The notes: a model not told the origin generated them from the sequence alone. DNA of 64,000 nucleotides from Kribbella solani (GCF_014205295.1 NZ_JACHNF010000001.1:3968001-4032000); one strand, 5' to 3'. Shown: positions 25,323 through 34,510, counted from the first letter of the stretch. Numbers and translations: made by a program.

Positions 25323-26483
25323 GTGACGACCGTGAAGACGACACCAACCGCGCCCGACGGCACGGCCGAGCGGGTCGGCATGGTCGCCGGGCCCGGCCGG
25401 TGGGCGTGGCTGGCGGCGGGGATCTGGTTGTTCTACCTGTCGCAGCCGCTGCAGAGCGTGGCCGAGAAGCGGAGCGGCGTCGTCCAGGTGGTCGGTTTCC
25501 TGACCATCATCCTGTTCGCGGCAAGCTATCTCGCGTTCTTCGGCGTACTCCGGCGGAGCGCGCAGGCGGGGACCTTGCCCCGGTGGCAGCGGTTCGGCTA
25601 CCTGGCGCTGATGCTCGTGCTGTGTCTGCTGATGATCCCCACCGCCGGGCAGACCGGGCTGACCGGGCTGGTGTACATCTCGGCGGTCGGGATGATGTTG
25701 CTGGAGATGCCCGCCTCGATCATCTTCGTCCTGGCGCTGCTGGCCGGCGCCGAGATCTCGATGCGGGTGGTCCCGGGCTGGACCGACGACGGCAGCTACG
25801 GGTTCGCGATCTTCCTCGGCGCGCTCGCGGTGTTCGGCATGCGGCGGGCGATCCAGCGCAGCATCGAACTGAACGCGGCCCGGCAGGACATGGCCGAGCT
25901 GGCCGTACAGGAGGAGCGGAACCGGTTCGCGCGGGACCTGCACGACATCCTCGGTCACTCGCTGACCGTGATCACGGTCAAGGCGGAGCTGGCCGGGAAG
26001 CTGATCGAGGCGAATCCGGGGCGAGCGGCCGCCGAGGTCGCGGACGTGGAGAGCCTGGCGCGGGCGGCACTGGCCGATGTACGGGCCGCGGTCGCCGGGT
26101 ACCGGGAGCTGAGTTTGGCGGGTGAACTGGTGTCCGCCAGGGCGGCGCTGCAGGCGGCCGCGATCAAGGCGGACCTGCCCACGACGGTGGACGAGGTGCC
26201 TGAGGAGAACCGCGAACTGTTCGCGTGGGTGGTACGGGAAGGCGTCACGAACGTCGTCCGGCACTCGGGGGCGAAACGCTGCACGATCCGGATCGCGGCG
26301 GCGCAGATCGAAGTACTTGACGACGGCTTGGGTCCGACGCCCGGAGGGGGCGCGTCGGGCCACGGCCTGATCGGGTTGCGCGAACGCGCCGACGCCGCGG
26401 ACGCCAGCCTCCAGGTCGGTCAGAATGCCGGCGGCGGGTTCCGGCTGGCGGTCAAAGCAAGGGCTGTGAGGATGGAACCGTGA
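25323..26483 (+). CDS. Sensor histidine kinase (HisKA_3, DesK/NarX-like)
   Basis: Membrane kinase of 386 residues. About six TM segments cover residues 20-170 (WLAAGIWLFYLSQPL, FLTIILFAASYLAFFGVL, FGYLALMLVLCLLMIP). The dimerisation helix RNRFARDLHDILGHSLTVITVK contains the phospho-accepting His near residue 206, and the ATPase domain has REGVTNVVRHS, VLDDGLG and GHGLIGLRER boxes. There is no large sensor domain, so signal detection is within the membrane, as in DesK. Its stop overlaps the response regulator start (GTGA). Confidence 0.94.
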   Translation: MTTVKTTPTAPDGTAERVGMVAGPGRWAWLAAGIWLFYLSQPLQSVAEKRSGVVQVVGFLTIILFAASYLAFFGVLRRSAQAGTLPRWQRFGYLALMLVLCLLMIPTAGQTGLTGLVYISAVGMMLLEMPASIIFVLALLAGAEISMRVVPGWTDDGSYGFAIFLGALAVFGMRRAIQRSIELNAARQDMAELAVQEERNRFARDLHDILGHSLTVITVKAELAGKLIEANPGRAAAEVADVESLARAALADVRAAVAGYRELSLAGELVSARAALQAAAIKADLPTTVDEVPEENRELFAWVVREGVTNVVRHSGAKRCTIRIAAAQIEVLDDGLGPTPGGGASGHGLIGLRERADAADASLQVGQNAGGGFRLAVKARAVRMEP

Positions 26484-27088
26484 GTATTCGACTGCTGATC
26501 GCCGACGACCAGGCCCTCGTCCGGGGCGCGCTGGCCGCGTTGCTGGATCTCGAGCCCGATCTCGAGGTGGTGGCCGAGGTCGGCCGGGGCGACGAGGTGA
26601 TCGACGCCGCGAAGAACTCGACGCCGGACGTCGCGCTACTGGACGTGGAAATGCCCGGGCTGGACGGGATCGAGGCCGCGGCGGCGCTGCGGACCGCCGT
26701 ACCCGGGGTGCGGGTGCTGATGGTGACGACGTTCGGCCGGCCCGGGTACCTGCGGCGCGCGATGGAGGCCGGGGCGGCCGGGTTCGTGGTGAAGGACACG
26801 CCCGCGACGCAGCTCGCGGACGCGGTCCGGCGCGTACACCAGGGTCTCCGGGTGGTCGATCCGTCGCTCGCCGCGGAGACCTTGGTCGCCGGTACGAGTC
26901 CGCTCACCGGCCGCGAGTCCGATGTACTACGGGCGGCCCGGGTCGGCGGTACCGTCGCCGACATCGCCAAGGAACTGCATCTGTCCGAAGGCACCGTACG
27001 CAACCATCTTTCCGCCGCGATCGGCAAGACCGGCGCCCGGACCCGCGCCGAGGCCGCCCGGATTGCCCTCGACAACGGCTGGTTGTAG
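26480..27088 (+). CDS. NarL/FixJ-family response regulator
   Basis: Cytoplasmic regulator of 202 residues. Receiver domain: acidic pair in LLIADDQALVRGAL, phospho-acceptor Asp55 in VALLDVEMPG, conserved Thr in LMVTTFGRPGY and Lys in FVVKDTPA. LuxR-type HTH at the C-terminus: LTGRESDVLRAARVGGTVADIAKELHLSEGTVRNHLSAAIGKTG. It starts at GTG 26480 inside the kinase stop, so the pair is co-translated, and it likely controls the ABC-2 exporter just upstream. Confidence 0.94.
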   Translation: MSIRLLIADDQALVRGALAALLDLEPDLEVVAEVGRGDEVIDAAKNSTPDVALLDVEMPGLDGIEAAAALRTAVPGVRVLMVTTFGRPGYLRRAMEAGAAGFVVKDTPATQLADAVRRVHQGLRVVDPSLAAETLVAGTSPLTGRESDVLRAARVGGTVADIAKELHLSEGTVRNHLSAAIGKTGARTRAEAARIALDNGWL

Positions 27089-27128
27089 CCCGTCCGTAGG
27101 CCTAGTGTTGGTCTCGGGGGAGGCTGTG

Positions 27129-28262
27129 ATGACGATCGAGCAGTTCAGTGTCCGGGGACGGCTGGCGGACACGGGTGAGGGGATCACCGGGGACGAGTTG
27201 CAGCTCGCGGCGCGGAACCACGGGATGCCGCTGGAAGGTTTGCGGTACGACGTGACGCCGCCGGGCCTGCACTATGTACTGGTCCATTACGACATCCCGG
27301 CAACCAACGCGGCCGACTGGCTGCTGGAAGTCGGCGGGTGCGTGGAGCAGCCGTTGTCGTTCGGGCTGACCGAGTTGCGAGCGATGGCCCGGCGTACGGT
27401 CCGCGTCACGCTGGAATGCGCCGGGAACGGGCGCGCCACGTTGCAACCGCGGCCGATCAGTCAGCCGTGGTTGTCGGAAGCGGTCGGTACGGCCGAGTGG
27501 ACCGGGGTGTTGCTGGCGGATCTGCTGCGGTTGGCCGGGGTCAGTGAGGACGCGGTCGACGTGGTGTTCACCGGAGCGGACCACGGGGTGGAGCGCGGCG
27601 TCGAGCAGGACTACCAGCGCGGACTTTCGGTGCCGGAGGCAATCGAATCCGGCGCGATCGTCGCGTGGGAGATGAACGGCGAGCCGCTGCCACCACAACA
27701 CGGGTATCCGTTGCGGCTGGTGCTGCCGGGGTGGTACGGGATGGCGAGCGTGAAGTGGTTGCGGTCGATCTCGGTGATCGACCATGAGTTCGAGGGGTTT
27801 CAGAACGCGGTCGCGTACCGGTTCCGTACCTCGGCTGACGAGCCGGGGGTGGCGGTGACGCGGATCGAGCCGCGGGCGTTGCTGGTCCCGCCCGGCTTTC
27901 CGGACTTCATGAGCCGGCATCGCTTTGTTGCCGCTGGCACCGTTCCGCTGTTCGGGCGGGCCTGGTCCGGCTGGGCGCCGATCGAGCGCGTCGAGGTGAG
28001 TACCGACGCCGGCGTGAACTGGCACGAAGCCACGTTGGACGCCGCCGTCGGTGCTGGTTCAGGTGCCGGTTTGGGTGCTGAGGGCAACGATGACTTCGCG
28101 TGGCGGGCGTTCGCGTACGATTGGGAGGCGACGCCCGGCGAGCACGTGCTCACCGTCCGCGCGTACGACACCAGCGGCCGCGAGCAACCGATCGAAGCCG
28201 AGTGGAACCGCGGCGGCTTCGCGAACAACACCGCCCAGCGCATCACCGTCCTGGTCACCTGA
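27129..28262 (+). CDS. Sulfite-oxidase-like molybdopterin-dependent oxidoreductase
   Basis: Protein of 377 residues with ATG 27129 after GGGGGAGG; longer readings overlap the response regulator and are not supported. It has the Oxidored_molyb domain (LHYVLVHYDIPATNAADWLLEVGGCVE, LECAGNGRATL with the molybdenum-ligand Cys, GVERGVEQDYQRGLSVPEA, PLPPQHGYPLRLVLPGWYGMASVKWLRSI) followed by the Mo-co dimerisation domain (FRTSADEPGVAVTRIEPRALLVPP, WSGWAPIERVEVSTDAGVNW). No Tat signal, so it appears cytoplasmic, as in YedY-unlike plant-type sulfite oxidase relatives. Physiological substrate unknown. Confidence 0.93.
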   Translation: MTIEQFSVRGRLADTGEGITGDELQLAARNHGMPLEGLRYDVTPPGLHYVLVHYDIPATNAADWLLEVGGCVEQPLSFGLTELRAMARRTVRVTLECAGNGRATLQPRPISQPWLSEAVGTAEWTGVLLADLLRLAGVSEDAVDVVFTGADHGVERGVEQDYQRGLSVPEAIESGAIVAWEMNGEPLPPQHGYPLRLVLPGWYGMASVKWLRSISVIDHEFEGFQNAVAYRFRTSADEPGVAVTRIEPRALLVPPGFPDFMSRHRFVAAGTVPLFGRAWSGWAPIERVEVSTDAGVNWHEATLDAAVGAGSGAGLGAEGNDDFAWRAFAYDWEATPGEHVLTVRAYDTSGREQPIEAEWNRGGFANNTAQRITVLVT

Positions 28263-28361
28263 AACCCGCGTGTCGTTGAACGTTTCGGCCGTGTCCGCGT
28301 CACATCCTGGGTACGTACACGGTTCTCACTTCTTCGTAGCAGCCCAGCTTGGAGTGGCTCG

Positions 28362-28541
28362 GTGAACGACAACCATCTACACGCGCGCATCTTCCGTACG
28401 TCGGACCAGTGGTACGCCGACGTCGACGACGAGCTGGACCCGCAGCCGGACAACCCGCTCTGGTACGGCTCGTACACCACCCAGCCGGCCGCGCTGGAAG
28501 CAGCCTGCACCCACCTGGCCGCGCTCCAAGCTGCTTCCTGA
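28362..28541 (+). CDS. 59-residue acidic protein, uncharacterised
   Basis: Begins at GTG 28362 with GGAG 7 bp upstream. The sequence (MNDNHLHARIFRTSDQWYAD, then DVDDELDPQPDNPLWYGSY and a C-terminal Ala/Leu helix ending ALQAAS) is acidic and lacks Cys and TM segments. Codon use matches neighbouring genes (G/C third positions), which supports coding. It ends 5 bp before the stop of the convergent multicopper oxidase gene. No family is recognised. Confidence 0.6.
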   Translation: MNDNHLHARIFRTSDQWYADVDDELDPQPDNPLWYGSYTTQPAALEAACTHLAALQAAS

Positions 28542-28546
28542 GCGTC

Positions 28547-30106
28547 CTACTCCGGCTTGTTGCCCGAGTCGCCGCCCACTCGGTACGGGGTGGTGATGCC
28601 CTCGTACATCAGGTGGGTCATCAGGCCCTGAGAGGCGTGCGGGAGGTTGTGGCAGTGGTCCATCCAGAGGCCTGGATTGTCCGCCACGAAGGCGATCTCG
28701 TAGGTCTCCTTGTTGCCCACCTCAAGGGTGTCGGTCCACCAGGGCGAACCGGTCGCGCGGGCGCCGTTGCGGGACAGGACCACCGCGTGGTGACCGTGCA
28801 GGTGCATCGGGTGCGCCTGGCCGCTGGTGTTGGAGATCGTCATCCGGACCACGTCACCTTCGGCGACCATGAACATCGGTACGTCCGGGAACTTGTGACC
28901 GTTGATCGTCCACCACAACCCTGGTACGCCGTCCAGGAAACCGGGGCGGCGGCCGATCCGGTACTGGAAGTCGCGGTTCGCCTGGCCGGGGTCGAAACCG
29001 ATCGGCGCGGGCGTTCCGTAGGTGAGCAGGTCTACCGTTTCTGCCGACAGGTTGGCCGTCGGCGGGTTGGTTCCGGCCGGACCGATCGCGAGCGACAGCG
29101 TTGGTATACCAGCGATCAGCCGCATTCCGCCGGCAGGCACGACCGCCTCCAGATCGACGCGACCACCGGCAGGCAGTGCGTACGCGGCGGTTGTCGCCGT
29201 CGGCCCGTGGACATCCCGTCCGTCAACCGCGACCACCTTGTACGACGTGCCGAGCAGGCCCACGCGCAGGATCGCATTGTCGGTGTTGATCACCCGTACG
29301 CGCGCGGCCGTACCCGCTGGGACATCCGCCTGCCAGGCGCCCGTACGCCCGTTGATCGTGCGCTTTCCGTCGTACGTGTGGATGGCCGCGACCACTTCAC
29401 CTGGTACGGCTGGGGCGATCACGATCGGTCCGAAGAGGCCGCCCTTCACCTCGTCGCTCGAAACCTGGTGCGAGTGGTACCAGTACGTGCCCGCCTGCTC
29501 CGCCTTGAAGCGGTAGACGTGCTTTCCACCCACCGGTACCGCATCCTGGGTCACGCCGGCGACACCGTCTTCGGCGTTCGGTACGTCGATCCCGTGCCAG
29601 TGCAGCGTCGCGCCGTCCTTCACCGACTCGTTCACGAACGTCACCTGGATGAGATCGCCGACCCGCGCCCGGATGGTCGGGCCGGGTGAGGTTCCGTTGA
29701 CCGTGTAGCCGTCGATCGTCTCGCCCGATGCCAGTTGGAACGTCTGTTTTCTGGCTGTCAGGGTGACGTTGACATTTGGTATACCAGTCTTCGGGCCGGT
29801 CAGGTCGGCGACGCTCGTACCACTCATACCGGCCATTCCAGCCATGTCGTGATCGTGTCCGGGTGCGGCCGGTCCGCCGCCGTAGTCGGCGTACCCCATT
29901 TCTGCTGGGTTGTACTCCCCGGGGACGAGACTGGTCGCCCAGAGGTACCCCAGCGGCACAAGCACCGCCAGGGCCACCCCCACCGCAACCAGCCAACCCC
30001 AACGACGCTTCTTCGGCTCGGGCGGCTGCTTTGGTTCGGCCGGCTGCGGATCGGCCCGCTCCGGGTCGGTCTGCTCCGGCTCGGGCGGTTGCTTCGGTTC
30101 TGTCAC
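28547..30106 (-). CDS. Membrane-anchored multicopper oxidase
   Basis: Three-domain-like cupredoxin oxidase of 519 residues, probably oxidising metals or phenolics outside the membrane. A charged Pro/Glu N-terminus (about 30 residues) precedes one TM (WGWLVAVGVALAVLVPLGYLW), then a Met/His-rich linker GHDHDMAGMAGMSGTS. Copper motifs are complete: HWHG, WYHSHQ, HPMHLHGHH and HCHNLPHASQGLMTHLMY. The N-in anchor instead of a cleaved Tat signal is unusual for this family. Two TGGTATACCA sites fall in GIP codons. Followed after 5 bp by a small membrane protein gene. Confidence 0.94.
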   Translation of the reverse strand: MTEPKQPPEPEQTDPERADPQPAEPKQPPEPKKRRWGWLVAVGVALAVLVPLGYLWATSLVPGEYNPAEMGYADYGGGPAAPGHDHDMAGMAGMSGTSVADLTGPKTGIPNVNVTLTARKQTFQLASGETIDGYTVNGTSPGPTIRARVGDLIQVTFVNESVKDGATLHWHGIDVPNAEDGVAGVTQDAVPVGGKHVYRFKAEQAGTYWYHSHQVSSDEVKGGLFGPIVIAPAVPGEVVAAIHTYDGKRTINGRTGAWQADVPAGTAARVRVINTDNAILRVGLLGTSYKVVAVDGRDVHGPTATTAAYALPAGGRVDLEAVVPAGGMRLIAGIPTLSLAIGPAGTNPPTANLSAETVDLLTYGTPAPIGFDPGQANRDFQYRIGRRPGFLDGVPGLWWTINGHKFPDVPMFMVAEGDVVRMTISNTSGQAHPMHLHGHHAVVLSRNGARATGSPWWTDTLEVGNKETYEIAFVADNPGLWMDHCHNLPHASQGLMTHLMYEGITTPYRVGGDSGNKPE

Positions 30107-30111
30107 TGGGG

Positions 30112-30525
30112 TCAGCCGGTGGTTACGTGTTGCTTCGGTGTGCCGGCGCGCTGCGCGGCGGTGCTTGCCACGGCGGCGATCGCCAGTCCGTTCAGACCGT
30201 GCAGGATTCCCAGCGCGGGTACGCCGAACGCCACCACAGCAAGCAGGAACTGCAGAACCACCAGGCCGACGACAATGCCAGCCAGCACGCGACCACGTGG
30301 TACGTCGGTCAGGAACGACACGATCAGGAACACCAGCGCGAGCAAACCGATCACCATGCCCGCGATGCTGTGGTACCGCTCGCCGAAGTTGCTGTAGTCG
30401 GCGCCGATCGTGGCACCGTCACCGGCGTCCTTCGAGATGGTGAAGCCGGACAGGGCGATCGACGCGATCTGCAACGCGACCGCAACCGCGATCAGCAGCC
30501 CGGTCACCCGGTAGACGCTTCTCAT
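30112..30525 (-). CDS. Small four-TM membrane protein
   Basis: Protein of 137 residues beginning MRSVYRVTGLLIAVAVALQI. Four hydrophobic segments (residues ~8-28, 53-73, 80-100, 103-120) and a short extracellular loop (SKDAGDGATIGADYSNFGER). No cofactor motif except a single His in ERYHSIAG and one in LGILHGL, placed like heme ligands in small membrane cytochromes, but two His are weak evidence. The ATG overlaps the upstream DUF1707 stop and the gene ends 5 bp from the multicopper oxidase start, so it may be its membrane partner. Confidence 0.8.
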   Translation of the reverse strand: MRSVYRVTGLLIAVAVALQIASIALSGFTISKDAGDGATIGADYSNFGERYHSIAGMVIGLLALVFLIVSFLTDVPRGRVLAGIVVGLVVLQFLLAVVAFGVPALGILHGLNGLAIAAVASTAAQRAGTPKQHVTTG

Positions 30526-31055
30526 GCCCGCCGCTCCATCCGCCGCTTCCGCGCCACGAACACAGCCGCCACAATCAACACAATCGGCAGAACCGGCGGA
30601 TGCCCGCCCCCCACCACACACCCAACCGAAACCAGCACCCCAAGCACCCCAAGCGCAATCAGCACCGGCAACGGCACCCGCCCAAAGAACCCCCGCCGAC
30701 CCCACGGCGGCCCACCAGGCCCACCCGGTCCGCCGCTCGGTCCGGTTGCGCCGGCCGCGTTCTCCGGAGCCGTCCACGGCGGCTTGCGCCAGCCCCACGG
30801 GCCCGCCCAGCCCTCGCCGCCCGCATCGGCAGCGGCGCCTTCGCCGGCAGCAGGTGCCTGGTGGGCGCCCGGCAGGTCGACGAACAGGTTGTTCAGGTCT
30901 TCGGCGGTGCGAGCGCGGAGTGCCTGCTCGACCCGCTCCGAGTGTTCGTCCGCGCTCAGCCGGCCGGCTTGGTAGTGCTCGCCCAGACGCTTGACCGCGT
31001 CCTCACGCTCTGTGTCGCCGATGCGAATCGATCCGCCCGGCCTCTCCTCGGTCAT
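30522..31055 (-). CDS. DUF1707 (SHOCT-like) membrane protein
   Basis: Protein of 177 residues from ATG 31055, with GAGGAG 5 bp upstream. Residues ~8-60 match DUF1707: SIRIGDTEREDAVKRLGEHYQAGRLSADEHSERVEQALRARTAEDL. A Pro/Gly-rich linker follows ([16 protein letters not shown]) and two C-terminal TM segments (VLIALGVLGVLVSVGCVVGG; VLPIVLIVAAVFVARKR). DUF1707 proteins are actinobacterial, of unknown role, often in cell-envelope contexts. Head gene of the three-gene unit with the small membrane protein and multicopper oxidase. Another DUF1707 gene is at 60582. Confidence 0.88.
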   Translation of the reverse strand: MTEERPGGSIRIGDTEREDAVKRLGEHYQAGRLSADEHSERVEQALRARTAEDLNNLFVDLPGAHQAPAAGEGAAADAGGEGWAGPWGWRKPPWTAPENAAGATGPSGGPGGPGGPPWGRRGFFGRVPLPVLIALGVLGVLVSVGCVVGGGHPPVLPIVLIVAAVFVARKRRMERRA

Positions 31056-31230
31056 GATTCTCCTCGGTGCTCGTACTTCTCCGATGGCACCAAGGTTGTC
31101 GTCCAGCACCCCTGTCTCGCGTCGCCCCACCGGCTGCACCTGCACTACCCCCGGCGGCGCACCCCACCCCCGTCGGCGCACTCCCCCGTACTCCCCTGGG
31201 CGTACGCGCCCCCAGGGCAAACCCCGACCC

Positions 31231-31292
31231 CACTGTGAGAAAGCCACCGCGCACATCCCGGCGCCGAAAACGAGCGGTGGCTTCTCAAAGTG
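31231..31292 (-). terminator. Long stem-loop downstream of the alpha-galactoside importer operon
   Basis: CACTGTGAGAAAGCCACCGC (31231-31250) and its near-complement GCGGTGGCTTCTCAAAGTG (31274-31292), mismatched or bulged at two places, around a 23-nt loop. It follows the binding-protein stop at 31322. The rest of the 31056-31321 gap shows no gene. Confidence 0.6.
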
Positions 31293-31321
31293 GGAGTCAG
31301 GGCGGTGGACGCGTACGGGGG

Positions 31322-32680
31322 TCAGGCGTTCGCGGCGAGGATCTTGTTGACGTCGGCGTTGGCCTTCGCGAGGGAGCTGGGGTCCGCCTCGAAGGTCATC
31401 ACCGACTCCATCGCCGGTGTCATCACCGCGCTGACGTCCGCGGCGTTCGGGTTCGCCGGGTACGGGAACACGTCACCGTCCTCGACCGGCTCGAGGAACG
31501 GCGTGACATCCCACCCGCTCTTCGCGAACGCGGCCCGCGCCAGCGGCATACTCGCCGCCACCGCCGGGAACACCACTCCGGCCCTGGCGACGATGTCCTG
31601 AGCGGTCTGCGAACCAAGGAACTTCACCCACGCCCACGACGCGTCGCGACGGGTCGTCCCGGCCCAGATCGTGTCCGCGAGTCCGTTCATCATCGACATC
31701 CGCTTCCCGATCGGCCCGACCGGTAACCGCGCGAGCTTCGTCTTCACCTGCTTCAACTGACCGTACGTTCCGAGCATCCACGACCCGTTCGGCGTCATCG
31801 CGTACTTCCCGGCGCCGAACGCCGTCGTGACATCCACCCCGGACTTCGCCTGCGCGTACGTGGGCATCAGGCCTTTCGTGATCAGCCCTCGCCACCAGCC
31901 GATCGTGTCGGTGAACTTCGGGTCGGCGTAGAAGAACTTCGTACCCCATGGTTCACCCTCGGAGTACTTCCACCCGTTGCTCGCCGCGTACCAGCTCCAG
32001 GTGGTCTGCCCGTCGCCGCCGCCGGCGTCGGCGTACCCGAGCCCGAAGACCTTCACGTTGTGCGGATCGAACCCCGGCTGGTCGCCGCGCCGCCCTTTCG
32101 AGTCCACCGTCAGCCGGCGGATGATCTGCTCGAAACTGCCGCCGTCCCGCGGGTTCCAGGTCATCGAGTTGAGCTGCTCGGTACTGATCCCGGCCGCCTC
32201 GGCGAACGCGCTGTTGTAGAAGTAGACCTCGGTATCCCAATCCTTCGGCAGTCCGTACCGGTTGCCGTCGGCACCTATCCAGCGATCGGCAAGACCCTGC
32301 TGATAGATGCCCAGGTCAACATTGTCGCGTTTGACGTACTCGTCGATCGGCAGCACCTGCCCCTTGTCCGCGAACAGCGGGTACTTCGACGAGTGCCCGG
32401 TGAACACGTCCGGCGCGGTGTTCGAGATGAACCCGGTGACGAGCTTCGACCAGTAGTCACCCCAGCCGTACTGCTCGATCTTCACCGAGTACTTCGGGTT
32501 CTGCTGGTGGAACACCTTGGCGCATTCGGTATACATCGGCAACTGCGCCGAATCCCACAGCCAGTAGATGATTTCGCCGTCGCCGCGGGCCGCCGCGCCA
32601 TTGTTGCAGGCGGCAACAGCCGGTACGGCGAGCGCGCCGAGTCCTGCCTTCAGCAAGGTCCTTCGTGAGAGGTTCATCAT
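31322..32680 (-). CDS. Sugar ABC transporter substrate-binding lipoprotein, Tat-type
   Basis: Extracellular receptor of about 452 residues. N-terminus MMNLSRRTLLKAGLGALAVP holds a twin-arginine motif (SRRTLLK) and ends in lipobox AVAAC. The mature part matches family 1 sugar-binding proteins (IIYWLWDSAQLPMYTECAKVF, DVFTGHSSKYPLFADKGQVL, GRYAMT-like AGKYAMTPNGSWMLG). ATG 32680 overlaps the permease stop (ATGA) so it is last in the alpha-galactosidase/importer operon, which points to alpha-galactosides such as melibiose or raffinose as ligands. Confidence 0.94.
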   Translation of the reverse strand: MMNLSRRTLLKAGLGALAVPAVAACNNGAAARGDGEIIYWLWDSAQLPMYTECAKVFHQQNPKYSVKIEQYGWGDYWSKLVTGFISNTAPDVFTGHSSKYPLFADKGQVLPIDEYVKRDNVDLGIYQQGLADRWIGADGNRYGLPKDWDTEVYFYNSAFAEAAGISTEQLNSMTWNPRDGGSFEQIIRRLTVDSKGRRGDQPGFDPHNVKVFGLGYADAGGGDGQTTWSWYAASNGWKYSEGEPWGTKFFYADPKFTDTIGWWRGLITKGLMPTYAQAKSGVDVTTAFGAGKYAMTPNGSWMLGTYGQLKQVKTKLARLPVGPIGKRMSMMNGLADTIWAGTTRRDASWAWVKFLGSQTAQDIVARAGVVFPAVAASMPLARAAFAKSGWDVTPFLEPVEDGDVFPYPANPNAADVSAVMTPAMESVMTFEADPSSLAKANADVNKILAANA

Positions 32681-33558
32681 TTGATCCCGGAGAAGCCGAT
32701 GGAGTTGGTGATCCGTTTCGCGAACGCGAGGAACAGGATGATCATCGGCAGCGCCGCGATCAGCGTCGCCGCCATCAGCCCGGCCCAGTCCGGACCGCCC
32801 TGCGGGGTCTGCGACCGGAACACGCCGAGCGCGACGGTCAGTACCCGGACGTTCTCCTGCTGGCCGACCAGCAACGGCCAGAAGTAGTCGTTCCACGAGT
32901 TGATGTAGGTGAGGATCCCCAGCGTCGCGATCGGCGCGGCGCTCATCGGGATCACCAGCCGGAAGAAGATCAGCCGGTGCCCGGCGCCGTCGATCATCGC
33001 CGCTTCCTCCAGTTCCCGGTTGATGCCGAGGAAGAACTGGCGCAGGAAGAAGATCGCGAACGGCGTCATGAAGGCACCCGGCAGGATGATGCCGGCGAAA
33101 CTGTTCAGCAGGCCGAGGTTCTTGATCAGGACGAAGTTCGGCAGCGTGGTGAAGATCGGCGGCACCATCAGCGCGGCCAGGAACAGCGCGAACACCTTGT
33201 CCCGGCCGGGCCAGCGCAGTCGCGCGAACGCGTACGCCGCCATCGCGCTGAAGAACACCTGGCATACCGTCGTGACGGTTGCCACGATCAACGAGTTGCG
33301 CAGGTACAGCCAGAAGTTGACCGCCGCGCCGGAGCCGCCCTGAGCCTGCGCTTCCTCGATCGTCGCCAGCCCGAGTACACGTTTGAACGCGCCGAGCGTG
33401 CTCTCGACCGGTAGTAGCGAACTCGGATGACCGGGCAGCTGGGTGTTGTCGGAGAAGGCGGTCCGCAACATCCAGTAGAACGGGAACAGCGTGACGATCA
33501 GCAGGATGGCGAGAAGTACCCACGCGACCGTACGCCCGACACTCACCTGGCGCCTCAT
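32677..33558 (-). CDS. Carbohydrate ABC transporter permease (MalG/LacG type)
   Basis: Second membrane subunit, 293 residues. First TM VAWVLLAILLIVTLFPFYWML, extracellular loop NTQLPGHPSSLLPVE, five further TMs and the cytoplasmic EAA motif (EEAAMIDGAGHRLIFFRLVIP) that contacts the ATPase. No ATPase gene is present in this operon, so a shared MsiK-type ATPase encoded elsewhere is expected. Overlaps its neighbours by 4 bp on both sides. Confidence 0.93.
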   Translation of the reverse strand: MRRQVSVGRTVAWVLLAILLIVTLFPFYWMLRTAFSDNTQLPGHPSSLLPVESTLGAFKRVLGLATIEEAQAQGGSGAAVNFWLYLRNSLIVATVTTVCQVFFSAMAAYAFARLRWPGRDKVFALFLAALMVPPIFTTLPNFVLIKNLGLLNSFAGIILPGAFMTPFAIFFLRQFFLGINRELEEAAMIDGAGHRLIFFRLVIPMSAAPIATLGILTYINSWNDYFWPLLVGQQENVRVLTVALGVFRSQTPQGGPDWAGLMAATLIAALPMIILFLAFAKRITNSIGFSGIK

Positions 33559-34496
33559 CCGAGATCACTCTCCCGCGCCCGCAGCAGCTTCAGCTGGATC
33601 AGCGAAACCACGGCGAGGATGACGAAGAGTACGAGCGCCATCGCCGACGCGTACCCGAAGTCGAACCGGGTGAACGCGCGCTCGTAGATGTAGTAGTAGA
33701 TCACTCTGGTCGCGTTGATCGGACCGCCCTGCGTGGTCACGGCGACCGTGTCGAAGATCTGGAACGACCCGATCATGGTGACCACCAGGACCATCACCAG
33801 CACCGGTCGCAGCAGCGGCAGCGTGATCCGCCAGAACGTCTTCCATTCGGTCGATCCGTCCACCTCGGCGGCTTCGTAGACGTACGACGGAATGGTCTGC
33901 AGGCCCGCGAAGACGAGCAGGGCCGTGTACCCCATGTGCCGCCAGACGTTGATCCCGGCGACGGTCGGGATCGCCCAGTGCGAGTCGCCGAAGAACGCGA
34001 CCGGGTCGATCCCGATCCAGCCGAGGGCCTGGTTCACGATGCCGACCTGGAAGTCGAGCATCCAGTACCAGACCAGCGCGACCACGACGTTCGCGACCAG
34101 GTACGGCGCCAGGATCACCGCGCGGACGGTGATCGACTTGGTCAGCCGGTACATCACCATCGCGATCCCGACCGCGAGTACGGTCTGGACGCCGATGTTG
34201 ATCACCACGTACTCGACCGTGACGGCGAGCGCGTTCCAGAAGAAGCTGTCCTGGAGCATCCGCTCGTAGTTGGCCAGGCCGTTGAACTTCGGGGCCGAGA
34301 GCAGGCTGTACTCGGTGAAGCTCAGGTACGCGCCGCGCAGGGTCGGCCAGATGTAGAAGACGACGAACCCGAGGGTGGCCGGGGCGAGGAAGATGATGGC
34401 GACCTTCAGGTCTCCCAGGCTGCGCCGCTTCCCCGGCGGTGCGGCCTGTTTCCCGTGACTTCGGTCGGTGTCGGGTGGTGCGTTGGTGGTGGTCAC
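33555..34496 (-). CDS. Carbohydrate ABC transporter permease (MalF/LacF type)
   Basis: First membrane subunit, 313 residues. Start is GTG 34496 with AAGGAG 6 bp upstream; the open frame to 34613 is upstream non-coding. Six TMs beginning VAIIFLAPATLGFVVFYIWP and the EAA loop YEAAEVDGSTEWKTFWRITLPLL are clear. It follows the alpha-galactosidase gene after a 71-bp gap containing short tandem repeats. Confidence 0.93.
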   Translation of the reverse strand: MTTTNAPPDTDRSHGKQAAPPGKRRSLGDLKVAIIFLAPATLGFVVFYIWPTLRGAYLSFTEYSLLSAPKFNGLANYERMLQDSFFWNALAVTVEYVVINIGVQTVLAVGIAMVMYRLTKSITVRAVILAPYLVANVVVALVWYWMLDFQVGIVNQALGWIGIDPVAFFGDSHWAIPTVAGINVWRHMGYTALLVFAGLQTIPSYVYEAAEVDGSTEWKTFWRITLPLLRPVLVMVLVVTMIGSFQIFDTVAVTTQGGPINATRVIYYYIYERAFTRFDFGYASAMALVLFVILAVVSLIQLKLLRARESDLG

Positions 34497-34510
34497 GGGG
34501 ATCTCCTTCT

